Below the pieces are notes generated by a model. It was not told the DNA's origin. It searched no databases and saw only the letters and a program-made list of their open reading frames with translations. Both the position numbers and the translations under genes were made by a program. Shown here piece after piece: positions 55,600-64,000 of a stretch of 64,000 nucleotides of DNA (position 1 is its first letter; every line of letters begins with the position of its first letter). Source of the stretch: Enterococcus sulfureus ATCC 49903 (lineage in GTDB: Bacteria > Bacillota > Bacilli > Lactobacillales > Enterococcaceae); assembly GCF_000407605.1 (NCBI RefSeq), contig NZ_ASWO01000003.1, positions 186,001-250,000 of the forward strand. The letters run 5' to 3'.

Positions 55600-55673
55600 T
55601 TTTTAATCCATGTTCATTCGGTCGTTTTCGACTTGTGAAAATAAAAAAACTATTTATAGGGGGCTTTACAGCA

Positions 55674-56768
55674 ATGAAAAAAGCAAAATTATTTGGTTTA
55701 GGTGTAGTCGCACTTTCAAGTACTCTACTATTAGCAGCATGTGGAAGTAAAAGCGATGATTCATCAAAAGATAGTAGCAAGACAGATAACCACAGCGTAG
55801 CGTTAGTAACAGATATCGGTGGGGTAGATGACCGTTCGTTTAACCAATCTGCTTGGGAAGGCTTGCAAGAATGGGGTAAAAAACACGATATGAAAAAAGG
55901 TACTGGAGGCTATGATTATATCCAATCAAACGATGCTTCTCAGTATACAACAAACGTAAACAGTGCTGTACAAAATGGCTTTAAAACAATTTTTGGTATT
56001 GGTTACTTATTAGCTCCTTCTATTAAAGAAGCAGCAGCACAAAATGCAAATGTTAACTTTGCGATCATCGATGACGTTGTAGAAGCAGACAACGTGGTTT
56101 CTGCCACATTTAAAGATAACGAAGCAGCTTACTTAGCAGGTGTTGCAGCAGCTGAAACAACAACAACAAATAAAGTTGGTTTTATCGGTGGTGAAGAAGG
56201 TGCCGTAATCGACCGTTTCCAAGCTGGTTTTGAAAAAGGTGTTGAAGATACTGCGAAAAAATTAGGTAAAGAAGTAACTGTTGACGTACAATACGCTGGA
56301 TCATTTGGTGACCCTGCTAAAGGAAAAGCATTAGCAGCTTCAATGTATCAAAATAACGCAGACATCATTTACCATGCTTCAGGTGGTACTGGTGCTGGTG
56401 TGTTCCAAGAAGCGAAAGCAATCGATGAGCAATTAACTGAATCAGAACTTGCAACAAAACAAGTTTGGGTTATCGGTGTGGATAGCGATCAACAAGACGA
56501 AGGTAAATTCAAAACAAAAGACGGTAAAGAAGCTAACTTTACATTAACATCAACACTTAAAGGTGTAGGTGCTGCTGTAGAAGATATTTCAACTCGTGCT
56601 TTAGATGACAAATTCCCTGGTGGACAACACTTAGAATATGGTCTTAAAGACGGTGGTGTAAGCATCACTGATGGTTACTTATCAGATGCAGCGAAAAAAG
56701 CAATCGATGAAGCGAAACAAGAAATCATCGATGGCAAAATCACTATCCCAGAAGCTCCAGAAAAATAA
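55674..56768 (+). CDS. Nucleoside-binding BMP-family lipoprotein
   Basis: A 364-residue exported lipoprotein: lipobox LAAC (Cys23), Ser/Asp-rich linker, then the PnrA/BMP domain with DIGGVDDRSFNQSAWEGLQ (~48-66), GFIGGEEGAVIDRFQAGFEKG (in parts at ~158-178) and YHASGGTGAGVF. It binds purine or other nucleosides for the ABC importer encoded next. ATG 55674 after AGGGGG; an upstream ATG-less extension to 55635 is unlikely. Confidence 0.9.
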   Translation: MKKAKLFGLGVVALSSTLLLAACGSKSDDSSKDSSKTDNHSVALVTDIGGVDDRSFNQSAWEGLQEWGKKHDMKKGTGGYDYIQSNDASQYTTNVNSAVQNGFKTIFGIGYLLAPSIKEAAAQNANVNFAIIDDVVEADNVVSATFKDNEAAYLAGVAAAETTTTNKVGFIGGEEGAVIDRFQAGFEKGVEDTAKKLGKEVTVDVQYAGSFGDPAKGKALAASMYQNNADIIYHASGGTGAGVFQEAKAIDEQLTESELATKQVWVIGVDSDQQDEGKFKTKDGKEANFTLTSTLKGVGAAVEDISTRALDDKFPGGQHLEYGLKDGGVSITDGYLSDAAKKAIDEAKQEIIDGKITIPEAPEK

Positions 56769-56777
56769 TTCAACATT

Positions 56778-56826
56778 CAGAGGTGGTCAGGCGAATCAGA
56801 TCGCCTCTGTTCTTGGTTTTTTTACG
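56778..56826 (+). terminator. Possible attenuating hairpin between lipoprotein and ABC genes
   Basis: CAGAGG (56778-56783) can pair with CCTCTG (56804-56809), or GGCGA with TCGCC inside it, followed by a T-rich stretch with T7 at 56817-56823. It may cut transcription so that more binding protein than transporter is made. Confidence 0.45.
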
Positions 56827-56916
56827 AAAGGAGAAGCGTGTCTTCTCTTTTGGTAAGGAAATCCTTCCTTTAGTTGACACAAATAACCGCAGAAAATAAG
56901 TAAGGATGTGAATAAA

Positions 56917-58482
56917 GTGGCCCAAGAGCAAAATTATGTCATTGAGATGCGTCACATTACGAAGCAATTTGGTACCTTTAAAGCCAATGATGACATTAAT
57001 CTGCAGCTACGAAAAGGAGAGATCCACGCATTATTAGGTGAAAATGGTGCGGGTAAATCGACGCTGATGAACATGTTGTCTGGTATTTTGGAACCAACCT
57101 CAGGCGAAATTTTATTGAATGGAAAAGAAGTGAACATTTCAAGTCCGACAGTAGCCAATCGCTTAGGTATTGGGATGGTGTATCAGCATTTTATGTTAGT
57201 GGATGCTTTTACAGTAACAGAAAACATTATTTTAGGTAGTGAAAAAACGCATTTTGGTATGTTAAACAAAAAAGATGCACGTGCTGAAATCGAACAAGTT
57301 TCAAAACAATATGGTCTTTCTGTTGATCCTGATGCGTTAGTTCGCGATATTTCAGTCGGAATGCAACAACGGGTTGAGATTTTAAAAACATTGTATCGTG
57401 GTGCCGATGTGTTGATCTTTGATGAACCAACTGCTGTATTAACACCACAAGAAATCGAAGAATTGATTGCGATCATGAAAGAATTAGTTAAAGAAGGCAA
57501 ATCGATTATTATCATTACGCATAAATTAGACGAGATCAAAGCAGTAGCTGATCGTTGTTCAGTTATCCGTCGTGGTAAGAGTATCGGAACTGTTGATGTA
57601 AAAGACGTAACCTCACAACAGCTAGCAGATATGATGGTTGGACGTGCGGTATCGTTTAAAACAGCGAAAAAAGAAGCAAGACCACAAGAAGTTGTTTTGA
57701 GTGTCGAAAATCTTGTCGTTAAAGAAAATCGTGGACTAGAAGCAGTTAAAGACTTAAGTTTAGAAGTTCGTGCAGGAGAAGTATTAGGGATCGCCGGAAT
57801 CGATGGTAACGGTCAATCTGAATTACTTCAAGCTTTGACTGGATTACGCAAAGTCGAAAGTGGCGAGATCAAATTAAATGGAGAATCGCTTACTAATTTA
57901 TCTCCGCGTAAAATTACAGAAGCTGGTGTCGGTAACGTCCCTGAAGACCGCCACAAATATGGTTTGGTTTTAGAGATGTCTTTAGCCGAAAATATCGGGA
58001 TCCAAACTTACTATCAAGAACCTTACAGTAAAATGGGTGTGCTAAATTATGGTGAGATCAACGAACACGCGCGTGATTTGATCCAAGAATTCGACGTGCG
58101 AACAGTAAGTGAACTTGTCCCAGCCAGTGCATTATCTGGTGGGAACCAACAAAAAGCCATTATCGCACGTGAGGTCGATCGTAATCCTGATCTATTGATC
58201 GTAGCCAATCCGACACGTGGATTAGACGTAGGGGCAATCGAGTTTATCCACAAACGTTTGATCGAGCAACGTGATAAGATGAAAGCTGTTTTACTTGTTA
58301 GTTTTGAACTAGAAGAGATCTTAAATGTTTCGGATCGAATCGCCGTGATCCACGCTGGTAAAATCGTGGGTATCGTTGATCCAAAAGAAACATCAGAAAA
58401 AGAATTAGGGTTGTTGATGGCAGGATATTCATTAGAAGAAGCCAGAAAAGAGCTAGCTGAGGTAGGTGAGACTGTTGAATAA
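56917..58482 (+). CDS. Nucleoside ABC importer ATPase (two ABC domains)
   Basis: A ~521-residue ATPase with two ABC halves, as in YufO/RbsA-type importers. The first half has Walker A GENGAGKST (~46-54), a degenerate signature (ISVGMQQRVEI) and Walker B VLIFDEPTAVL. The second has GIAGIDGNGQSELLQ, LSGGNQQKAI and the Walker B region LLIVANPTRGLD. GTG 56917 is better placed after AAGGATG than GTG 56908. It works with the following two permeases and the BMP lipoprotein. Confidence 0.9.
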   Translation: MAQEQNYVIEMRHITKQFGTFKANDDINLQLRKGEIHALLGENGAGKSTLMNMLSGILEPTSGEILLNGKEVNISSPTVANRLGIGMVYQHFMLVDAFTVTENIILGSEKTHFGMLNKKDARAEIEQVSKQYGLSVDPDALVRDISVGMQQRVEILKTLYRGADVLIFDEPTAVLTPQEIEELIAIMKELVKEGKSIIIITHKLDEIKAVADRCSVIRRGKSIGTVDVKDVTSQQLADMMVGRAVSFKTAKKEARPQEVVLSVENLVVKENRGLEAVKDLSLEVRAGEVLGIAGIDGNGQSELLQALTGLRKVESGEIKLNGESLTNLSPRKITEAGVGNVPEDRHKYGLVLEMSLAENIGIQTYYQEPYSKMGVLNYGEINEHARDLIQEFDVRTVSELVPASALSGGNQQKAIIAREVDRNPDLLIVANPTRGLDVGAIEFIHKRLIEQRDKMKAVLLVSFELEEILNVSDRIAVIHAGKIVGIVDPKETSEKELGLLMAGYSLEEARKELAEVGETVE

Positions 58483-59626
58483 TCGAGCAGAAAAAATTAG
58501 AAATCTGTCGGTTCCGATCATTGCGGTTATCTTGGGATTCCTTCTAGGTGGCTTGATCATGTTGATCTTTGGGTATAATCCAGTGACTGGATACCAAACA
58601 ATGTTTCGAACTGTATTTGTAGATATGCAGTCTGGTGGGATCAATGCCAGAAATATCGGAGAAGTATTTGTAACCGCAGCGCCGTTGATTTTTACAGGTC
58701 TTGGGTTTGCCGTAGCTAACTCAGCTGGATTCTTCAATATCGGGCTTTCAGGCCAAGCGCTTTGTGGATGGGTTGCTAGTATTTGGGTAGCGTTATCGAT
58801 GCCAGAAGCATCAGCAATCGTCGTATTACCAGCAGCGGTAATCGCAGGGGTGGTAGCAGGAGCAATTGCTGCAGCGATTCCAGGGATCTTACGTGCATTC
58901 TTTGGCACGAGTGAAGTAATCGTAACCATTATGATGAACTATATTTTATTATACGTTAGTACACATATCGTAAACAACGTGATGAGCCCAGATATTATCT
59001 CGACTAAAGGGGTAACAAAGACGATTTCAAGTAGCGCCTCTTTGCAAACAAGTTTTTTATCTAATTTAACTAATGGTTCACGTCTAAACTTAGGAATCTT
59101 CTTTGCTATCCTATTTCTAGTATTGATTTGGTTCTTAATGAAGAAAACGACATTAGGATTTGAAATCCGTTCAGTAGGGTTGAATCCATTTGCTTCAGAA
59201 TATGCAGGAATGAGCAGTAAACGTACGATTATTATTTCGATGGTGATCTCAGGAGCACTTGCAGGATTTGGTGGAGTGGTTCAAGGTCTTGGAACATTCA
59301 ACAACTTCTTTGTTCAAGGATCATCATTAAGTATTGGATTTGATGGAATGGCCGTATCGTTATTAGGTGGCGGTAGTTCGATCGGGATTTTCTTAGCTGC
59401 TATTTTATTTAGTATCTTAAAACTTGGTGGACAAGGAATGCAATTTGCCGGTATTCCATCAGAATTAGTCGATGTAGATATTGCGATCATTATCTTCTTT
59501 ATCGGAATTAGCTATGTAATCCGTTTTGTTTTAGCAAAATTCTTCCAAGGTAAAAAAGAAGTGGTTGTTGTAAATGAAATTGAAACCAAACCAGACGATG
59601 AATCACAGGAAGGGGGTACGATCTGA
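58466..59626 (+). CDS. Nucleoside ABC importer permease 1 (YufP-like)
   Basis: A 386-residue BPD_transp_2 permease with about ten helices; AAPLIFTGLGFAVANSAGFFNIG (in parts at ~71-93), SGQALCGWVAS and GFEIRSVGLNPFASEYAGMS match the guanosine/purine nucleoside importers. It starts at GTG 58466 (or TTG 58475), overlapping the ATPase gene by 17 bases, and its stop overlaps the next start by one base. Confidence 0.9.
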   Translation: MRLLNNRAEKIRNLSVPIIAVILGFLLGGLIMLIFGYNPVTGYQTMFRTVFVDMQSGGINARNIGEVFVTAAPLIFTGLGFAVANSAGFFNIGLSGQALCGWVASIWVALSMPEASAIVVLPAAVIAGVVAGAIAAAIPGILRAFFGTSEVIVTIMMNYILLYVSTHIVNNVMSPDIISTKGVTKTISSSASLQTSFLSNLTNGSRLNLGIFFAILFLVLIWFLMKKTTLGFEIRSVGLNPFASEYAGMSSKRTIIISMVISGALAGFGGVVQGLGTFNNFFVQGSSLSIGFDGMAVSLLGGGSSIGIFLAAILFSILKLGGQGMQFAGIPSELVDVDIAIIIFFIGISYVIRFVLAKFFQGKKEVVVVNEIETKPDDESQEGGTI

Positions 59627-60579
59627 TGAGTATCAATGAGATTGCATCAATTGTAACCCAGACATTGATTTATGCCGCACCGCTGATCTTAACAGCATTG
59701 GGCGGAATCTTTTCAGAGCGTAGCGGGATCGTAAACGTAGGACTTGAAGGAATTATGGTAATGGGTGCGTTTAGCTCAATTGTCTTTAACTTAACGTTTG
59801 CGGATCAATTTGGTAGTTGGACACCGTGGTTAGCCATGTTATGCGGTGGACTTGTCGGAATGATTTTCTCAGTGTTACATGCGGTAGCGACCATCAATTT
59901 CCGTGCTGATCATATCATTAGTGGTACTGTATTGAACTTGATGGCTCCAGCTTTAGCAGTCTTTTTAGTTAAAGTAATCTATAGTAAGGGGCAAACGGAT
60001 AATATTACACAAATCTTTGGATATTATACGTTCCCAGTGTTAAGTGATATCCCGGTAATCGGAAAAATCTTTTTCACCAATACGACGTTACCTGCATACT
60101 TTGCGATTTTAGTAGCAGTATTGGGTTGGTTTATTATCTTTAAAACAAAATTTGGATTACGCTTGCGTTCTGTGGGTGAACATCCACAAGCGGCAGACAC
60201 TTTAGGGATTAACGTATATGCGATGCGTTACTCAGGTGTATTGCTATCAGGATTTTTAGGTGGTATGGGTGGAGCATTGTTCGCTCAATCGATCTCAGGA
60301 CGTTTTGCGGTAACAACGATCTCAGGACAAGGTTTCATTTCATTAGCTGCCTTGATCTTTGGTAAATGGAATCCACTTGGTGCAATGGGAGCTGCGATCT
60401 TCTTTGGTTTCGCACAAAACTTGAGTATCGCTGGACGCAATATTCCAGTCATCAATTCGATTCCAGATGTGTACTTACAAATTACACCATACGTATTAAC
60501 AATTATTGTTCTAGTGATTTTCCTTGGAAAAGCTTCAGGGCCAAAAGCGAATGGTCGTAACTATATTAAATCTAAATAA
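59626..60579 (+). CDS. Nucleoside ABC importer permease 2 (YufQ-like)
   Basis: A 317-residue partner permease with ERSGIVNVGLEGIMVMGAF (~30-48), RADHIISGTVLNLMAPALA and LRLRSVGEHPQAADTLGI, the coupling loop. ATG overlaps the previous stop (TGATG) after GGGGG. A hairpin follows before deoB. Confidence 0.9.
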   Translation: MSINEIASIVTQTLIYAAPLILTALGGIFSERSGIVNVGLEGIMVMGAFSSIVFNLTFADQFGSWTPWLAMLCGGLVGMIFSVLHAVATINFRADHIISGTVLNLMAPALAVFLVKVIYSKGQTDNITQIFGYYTFPVLSDIPVIGKIFFTNTTLPAYFAILVAVLGWFIIFKTKFGLRLRSVGEHPQAADTLGINVYAMRYSGVLLSGFLGGMGGALFAQSISGRFAVTTISGQGFISLAALIFGKWNPLGAMGAAIFFGFAQNLSIAGRNIPVINSIPDVYLQITPYVLTIIVLVIFLGKASGPKANGRNYIKSK

Positions 60580-60586
60580 GGTATCT

Positions 60587-60637
60587 AAAAGGGGTGAGAG
60601 GAAGGAGAGAAGTCAACTTTGTCTTGCCCCTTTTTTA
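60587..60637 (+). terminator. Terminator-like hairpin before deoB
   Basis: AAAAGGGG (60587-60594) pairs with CCCCTTTT (60627-60634) plus T residues. Either a partial terminator within a long operon or the boundary between two units. Confidence 0.6.
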
Positions 60638-60671
60638 TAAAGCATCATAATTAAAAGAAAGCAGGGATAAT

Positions 60672-61838
60672 ATGTTTAAACGTGTACATTTGATCGTCAT
60701 GGATTCAGTGGGAATTGGTGAAGCTCCGGATGCGGATAAATTTAACGATGTGGGCTCAGATACATTGGGTCATATCGCCAAAGAAGCTGGATTAACGATC
60801 CCTCATCTTGAACAATTAGGATTAGGTACGATTAAACCTTTAGATGGTGTCGAAGATGTTGCTGATCATAAAGGTTATGCTACAAAATTAGAAGAGATCT
60901 CAGTAGGAAAAGATACGATGACTGGTCACTGGGAGATCATGGGCTTAAATATTAAAACGCCTTTCCGCGTTTTTCCAGATGGATTCCCAGATGAATTATT
61001 GAAAAAAATCGAAGAGTTCTCAGGTCGTAAAGTCGTGTGTAACTTGCCATATTCTGGAACAAAAGTCATTGATGATTATGGTCCAGGACAAATGGAAACA
61101 GGGGATTTGATCGTCTATACTTCAGCTGATCCGGTGTTACAGATCGCCGCGCATGAAGACATTATTCCATTAGAAGAGTTGTATCGTATTTGTGAATACG
61201 TACGTGAGATCACAAAAGATGATCCTTATATGATCGGTCGTATCATCGCACGTCCTTATGTGGGTGAACCAGGTAACTTTACCCGTACTGCTAATCGTCA
61301 TGACTATGCATTAGATCCATTTGGTCATACCGTGTTGGATTCATTAAAAGACAATGGTAAAGATGTGATCGCTGTTGGAAAAATCAATGATATCTTTAAT
61401 GGTCAAGGGATTACGGATTACGTCCGTACAAAGAGCAACATGGATGGAGTCGATCAATTGCTTAAAGTGATGGAACAAGACTTTGAAGGACTAAGCTTTA
61501 CAAATTTAGTAGACTTTGACGCGTTGTTTGGTCATCGTCGCGATGTACAAGGGTACGCAAAAGCGATCGAAGACTTTGATGCGCGAATCCCAGAAATCAT
61601 CGAGGCCATGCAAGAAGATGATCTATTGATGATCACTGCCGATCACGGAAATGATCCAACGTTCCCAGGAACAGATCACACTAGAGAATATGTACCATTA
61701 CTTGTATTTAGTAAAAAATTACAAGGACAAGGGAAATTATCTCAAGGTCATTATGCCGATATTTCTGCTACGATTGCCGAAAACTTTGGTGTTCCGGCAA
61801 CAGAAAACGGCGAAAGTTTCTTAAATCAATTAAACTAG
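60672..61838 (+). CDS. deoB: Phosphopentomutase
   Basis: A 388-residue manganese enzyme of the alkaline-phosphatase superfamily that moves phosphate between C1 and C5 of (deoxy)ribose. It has [17 protein letters not shown] (~10-26), the phospho-Thr in [13 protein letters not shown] (~77-89), [11 protein letters not shown] and [19 protein letters not shown] near the C-terminus. ATG after AGCAGGG. It links the phosphorylases to DeoC. Confidence 0.95.
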   Translation: MFKRVHLIVMDSVGIGEAPDADKFNDVGSDTLGHIAKEAGLTIPHLEQLGLGTIKPLDGVEDVADHKGYATKLEEISVGKDTMTGHWEIMGLNIKTPFRVFPDGFPDELLKKIEEFSGRKVVCNLPYSGTKVIDDYGPGQMETGDLIVYTSADPVLQIAAHEDIIPLEELYRICEYVREITKDDPYMIGRIIARPYVGEPGNFTRTANRHDYALDPFGHTVLDSLKDNGKDVIAVGKINDIFNGQGITDYVRTKSNMDGVDQLLKVMEQDFEGLSFTNLVDFDALFGHRRDVQGYAKAIEDFDARIPEIIEAMQEDDLLMITADHGNDPTFPGTDHTREYVPLLVFSKKLQGQGKLSQGHYADISATIAENFGVPATENGESFLNQLN

Positions 61839-61848
61839 GAGTGTAGAG

Positions 61849-62667
61849 ATGACAACATTTAACGAACGTTTAACAGAAACCACGACTTTTATCAAAGAAG
61901 CAGGAGTTAAAGAAATTGATTTTGGTTTGATCTTAGGTTCAGGATTAGGTGAGTTGGCTGATGAGATCACTGATGCGATCGTGATTCCTTATGGGGATAT
62001 CCCACATTTTCCAGTTTCAACAGTCGTAGGACATGCTGGACAATTGGTTTATGGTGAATTAGCAGGTAAAAAAGTCTTAGCGATGCAAGGACGCTTCCAT
62101 TTTTATGAAGGTCATTCAATGGACGTTGTAACCTATCCGGTACGTGTGATGGCTGCATTAAAAGCACATTCATTGATCGTAACGAATGCTTGTGGTGGAG
62201 TCAATGAAAGCTTCACACCAGGAGATTTGATGTTGATCACTGATCAAATCAACTTTATGGGCACCAATCCTTTAATTGGAAAAAATATCGATGACATGGG
62301 TCCACGCTTCCCAGACATGAGTCAAGCTTTTGACCCTGAATACCGTAAAGTAGCCAAAGAAATCGGTGAGAAAAGTGGTTTGCATCTAAAAGAAGGCGTC
62401 TACATGGGATTCACTGGTCCAACATATGAAACACCAGCTGAGATCCGCTTTGCCCGTACGATCGGAGCCGATGCTGTTGGGATGTCGACCGTTCCTGAAG
62501 TTATCGTAGCTGTTCACAGTGGCTTACGTGTATTGGGTGTATCTTGTATTACCAACTTAGCAGCAGGGATGCAAAAAGAGTTGAATCATGAAGAAGTTGT
62601 GGAAACGACAGAACGTGTCAAACAAGAGTTTAAATCATTGATCAAAGATACGCTAGCTGCGTTATAA
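61849..62667 (+). CDS. punA: Purine-nucleoside phosphorylase, trimeric type
   Basis: A 272-residue PNP of the inosine/guanosine type. It has [13 protein letters not shown] (~22-34), phosphate-site [13 protein letters not shown] (~57-69), [10 protein letters not shown] (~81-90), VTNACGGVN (~111-119) and [22 protein letters not shown] (in parts at ~193-214). ATG after AGGAGTG, ten bases after deoB. Confidence 0.93.
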   Translation: MTTFNERLTETTTFIKEAGVKEIDFGLILGSGLGELADEITDAIVIPYGDIPHFPVSTVVGHAGQLVYGELAGKKVLAMQGRFHFYEGHSMDVVTYPVRVMAALKAHSLIVTNACGGVNESFTPGDLMLITDQINFMGTNPLIGKNIDDMGPRFPDMSQAFDPEYRKVAKEIGEKSGLHLKEGVYMGFTGPTYETPAEIRFARTIGADAVGMSTVPEVIVAVHSGLRVLGVSCITNLAAGMQKELNHEEVVETTERVKQEFKSLIKDTLAAL

Positions 62668-62680
62668 AGGAGAGAATTAC

Positions 62681-63385
62681 ATGAGTGTACACATTGAAGC
62701 CAAAGAAGGCGAAATCGCAGATAAAATTTTACTTCCTGGTGATCCGCTACGTGCCAAATATATTGCTGAAACCTTTTTAGAAGATGTCGTTTGCTACAAT
62801 AACGTTCGTGGCATGTTAGGATTTACAGGAACATATAAAGGAGAGCGCATTTCTGTACAAGGAACTGGTATGGGCATGCCTTCAGCAGGGATCTACATGC
62901 AAGAGTTGATCCAATCTTATGGTGTGAAAAAACTGATTCGTGTGGGGACATGTGGCGCGATTTCAGAAGATGTTCACGTGCGTGATTTGATCATCGCTCA
63001 AGGAGCTGTAACGAGTTCTTCAATGGTTCAAAAACATTTTGGTGAATTCCACTTTGCACCGATCGCTGATTTTCAGTTATTAAAAACAGCTTATGAATTA
63101 GCAACAAAAGATGGTGTAACGACACATGTCGGAAATATCTTATCAGAAGATACCTTCTATAAAGATGATATGGCGTCAACGTTACGTTTAGCTGATTATA
63201 ATGTAATGGGTGTAGAAATGGAAGCGGCGATCCTTTATTATCTAGGCGCAAAGTTTGGCGTACAAACGTTAGCGATCTGTACCGTGAGCGATCATATCGT
63301 AACTGGTGAAGAAACGAGCGCTGCAGAGCGTCAAACAACCTTTAATGACATGATTAAAATTGGCTTAGAAACAGCAATCGCATAA
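62681..63385 (+). CDS. deoD: Purine-nucleoside phosphorylase, hexameric type
   Basis: A 234-residue DeoD-type PNP that also takes adenosine. It has [14 protein letters not shown] (~17-30), [12 protein letters not shown] (~61-72), RVGTCGAI (~87-94), [10 protein letters not shown] (~178-187) and CTVSDHI with the catalytic Asp. ATG after AAAGGAGAG, 13 bases after punA. With punA it covers both purine classes. A terminator follows. Confidence 0.95.
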   Translation: MSVHIEAKEGEIADKILLPGDPLRAKYIAETFLEDVVCYNNVRGMLGFTGTYKGERISVQGTGMGMPSAGIYMQELIQSYGVKKLIRVGTCGAISEDVHVRDLIIAQGAVTSSSMVQKHFGEFHFAPIADFQLLKTAYELATKDGVTTHVGNILSEDTFYKDDMASTLRLADYNVMGVEMEAAILYYLGAKFGVQTLAICTVSDHIVTGEETSAAERQTTFNDMIKIGLETAIA

Positions 63386-63388
63386 GAA

Positions 63389-63437
63389 AAAAAGCAGGTA
63401 TACAAGCCAAATTAGTGGTATACCTGCTTATTTTTTA
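63389..63437 (+). terminator. Terminator of the nucleoside operon
   Basis: AAGCAGGTATAC pairs with GTATACCTGCTT (63418-63429), followed by ATTTTTT. Confidence 0.88.
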
Positions 63438-63477
63438 GTATTGTAGACCATGTATTAGATAGAGAGGATGAACATAG

Positions 63478-64000
63478 ATGGAAAATTTTACATTTAATGT
63501 AAGCACAGATATTCGTTTTGGGAAAGATCGTTTAGGCGAACTACCTGAAGTTTTAAATCAATTTGGAAAACGCGTTTTATTAGTATATGGCGGAGGCAGC
63601 ATTAAACGCAGCGGCCTATATGGTAAAATCATGGACCTAATGAAAGAAAACGGCAACGAAGTCTTTGAAGTTTCAGGTGTTGATCCAAATCCACGTATTG
63701 AAACAGTAGAACAAGGTGCTGAAATTTGTAAAGCAGAAGATATCGATGTGATTTTAGCTGTCGGTGGTGGTTCTGTTATTGACTGTAGTAAAGCAATCGC
63801 TGGAGGCGCATTTTATGAAGGCGATCTTTGGGAAATGGTAGAAAAACGTGGCTATATGGGCGATGCTGTACCATTAGTAACGATTTTGACTTTAGCTGCT
63901 ACAGGTAGTGAAATGAACCGTGGTTCAGTAATCACAAACTTAAAAACAAAACAAAAATTAGGCTTTGGTGGACCAAGCTTCTTACCAAAAGCTTCATTCT
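63478..64000 (+). CDS. Iron-containing alcohol dehydrogenase (5' part, runs off the window)
   Basis: The first 174 codons are seen, starting MENFTFNVSTDIRFGKDRLG at ATG 63478 after GAGG. It has LLVYGGGSIKRSGLYGKI (~33-50), the NAD-binding AVGGGSVIDCSKAIA (~98-112) and LAATGSEMNRGSVI (~139-152). These fit the group III butanol-dehydrogenase-type (YugJ/BdhA) enzymes that reduce aldehydes with NAD(P)H. Most of the metal-binding C-terminal domain lies beyond the edge. Confidence 0.88.
   Translation, partial: MENFTFNVSTDIRFGKDRLGELPEVLNQFGKRVLLVYGGGSIKRSGLYGKIMDLMKENGNEVFEVSGVDPNPRIETVEQGAEICKAEDIDVILAVGGGSVIDCSKAIAGGAFYEGDLWEMVEKRGYMGDAVPLVTILTLAATGSEMNRGSVITNLKTKQKLGFGGPSFLPKASF

Overview
The window is low-GC Gram-positive DNA. 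Three things point to Enterococcus or a very close relative in the Lactobacillales. It has a menaquinone operon with no methyltransferase gene. It has a heme catalase. It has a nucleoside-salvage operon in the order pdp-deoC-cdd-bmp-ABC-deoB-pun-deoD, and a T-box rather than an S-box ahead of a methionine transporter. The genus is inferred from gene content; no 16S gene is present.

Region 1 (1-13 kb) is accessory and AT-rich. It starts with the tail of an unknown gene, then an ECF sigma factor/anti-sigma pair read leftward with a likely autoregulated promoter. Next are four tandem genes for tiny two-helix membrane proteins, a YjaB-type acetyltransferase, a secreted DUF5648-repeat protein and a frameshifted acetyltransferase. 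From 5.7 to 8.3 kb lies what I read as a decayed polymorphic toxin locus. It holds a frameshifted secreted toxin (7705-8280), a frameshifted DUF4288-like immunity gene overlapping it by one base, and a row of small two-helix proteins, two of which are duplicates. Tandem XRE regulators diverge from it. A ~121-bp terminator-plus-promoter cassette occurs twice (4765-4886 and 9513-9633). The region ends with a truncated PhzF gene, an isochorismatase-like hydrolase, small membrane proteins and a P-loop kinase.

Region 2 (12.7-20.4 kb) is the complete cytosolic route from chorismate to DHNA: menB-menE-menF-menD-menH-menC with overlapping or nearly abutting genes, and a divergent hotdog thioesterase that fits menI. 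Region 3 (20.4-37.6 kb) is a set of short, separately terminated units. These include a Gfo/Idh/MocA oxidoreductase, two MFS carriers, a WYL regulator, an ECF S-component, a glutathione-dependent formaldehyde detoxification pair, a Fur-controlled siderophore ABC importer, an M42 aminopeptidase, TraX, a LytTR/DUF3021 pair and a nucleoside hydrolase. Region 4 (37.6-48.5 kb) has tRNA-Gln and tRNA-Tyr, a T-box-controlled metNPQ operon ending in an M20 amidohydrolase, a LysR/DUF4865 divergent pair, catalase, an S41 peptidase, an aldo-keto reductase and an XRE membrane regulator.

Region 5 (48.6-64 kb) is core metabolism: guaA, coaA, an RsmC-like methyltransferase, a LacI-type regulator and the nucleoside import and breakdown operon. 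That operon runs from pdp to deoD, followed by the start of an iron-dependent alcohol dehydrogenase. The LacI-type regulator has a 20-bp palindrome at its own promoter, and a related 22-bp palindrome touches the pdp promoter, so it probably controls the salvage operon. No insertion sequence, CRISPR array, rRNA gene or prophage was seen.
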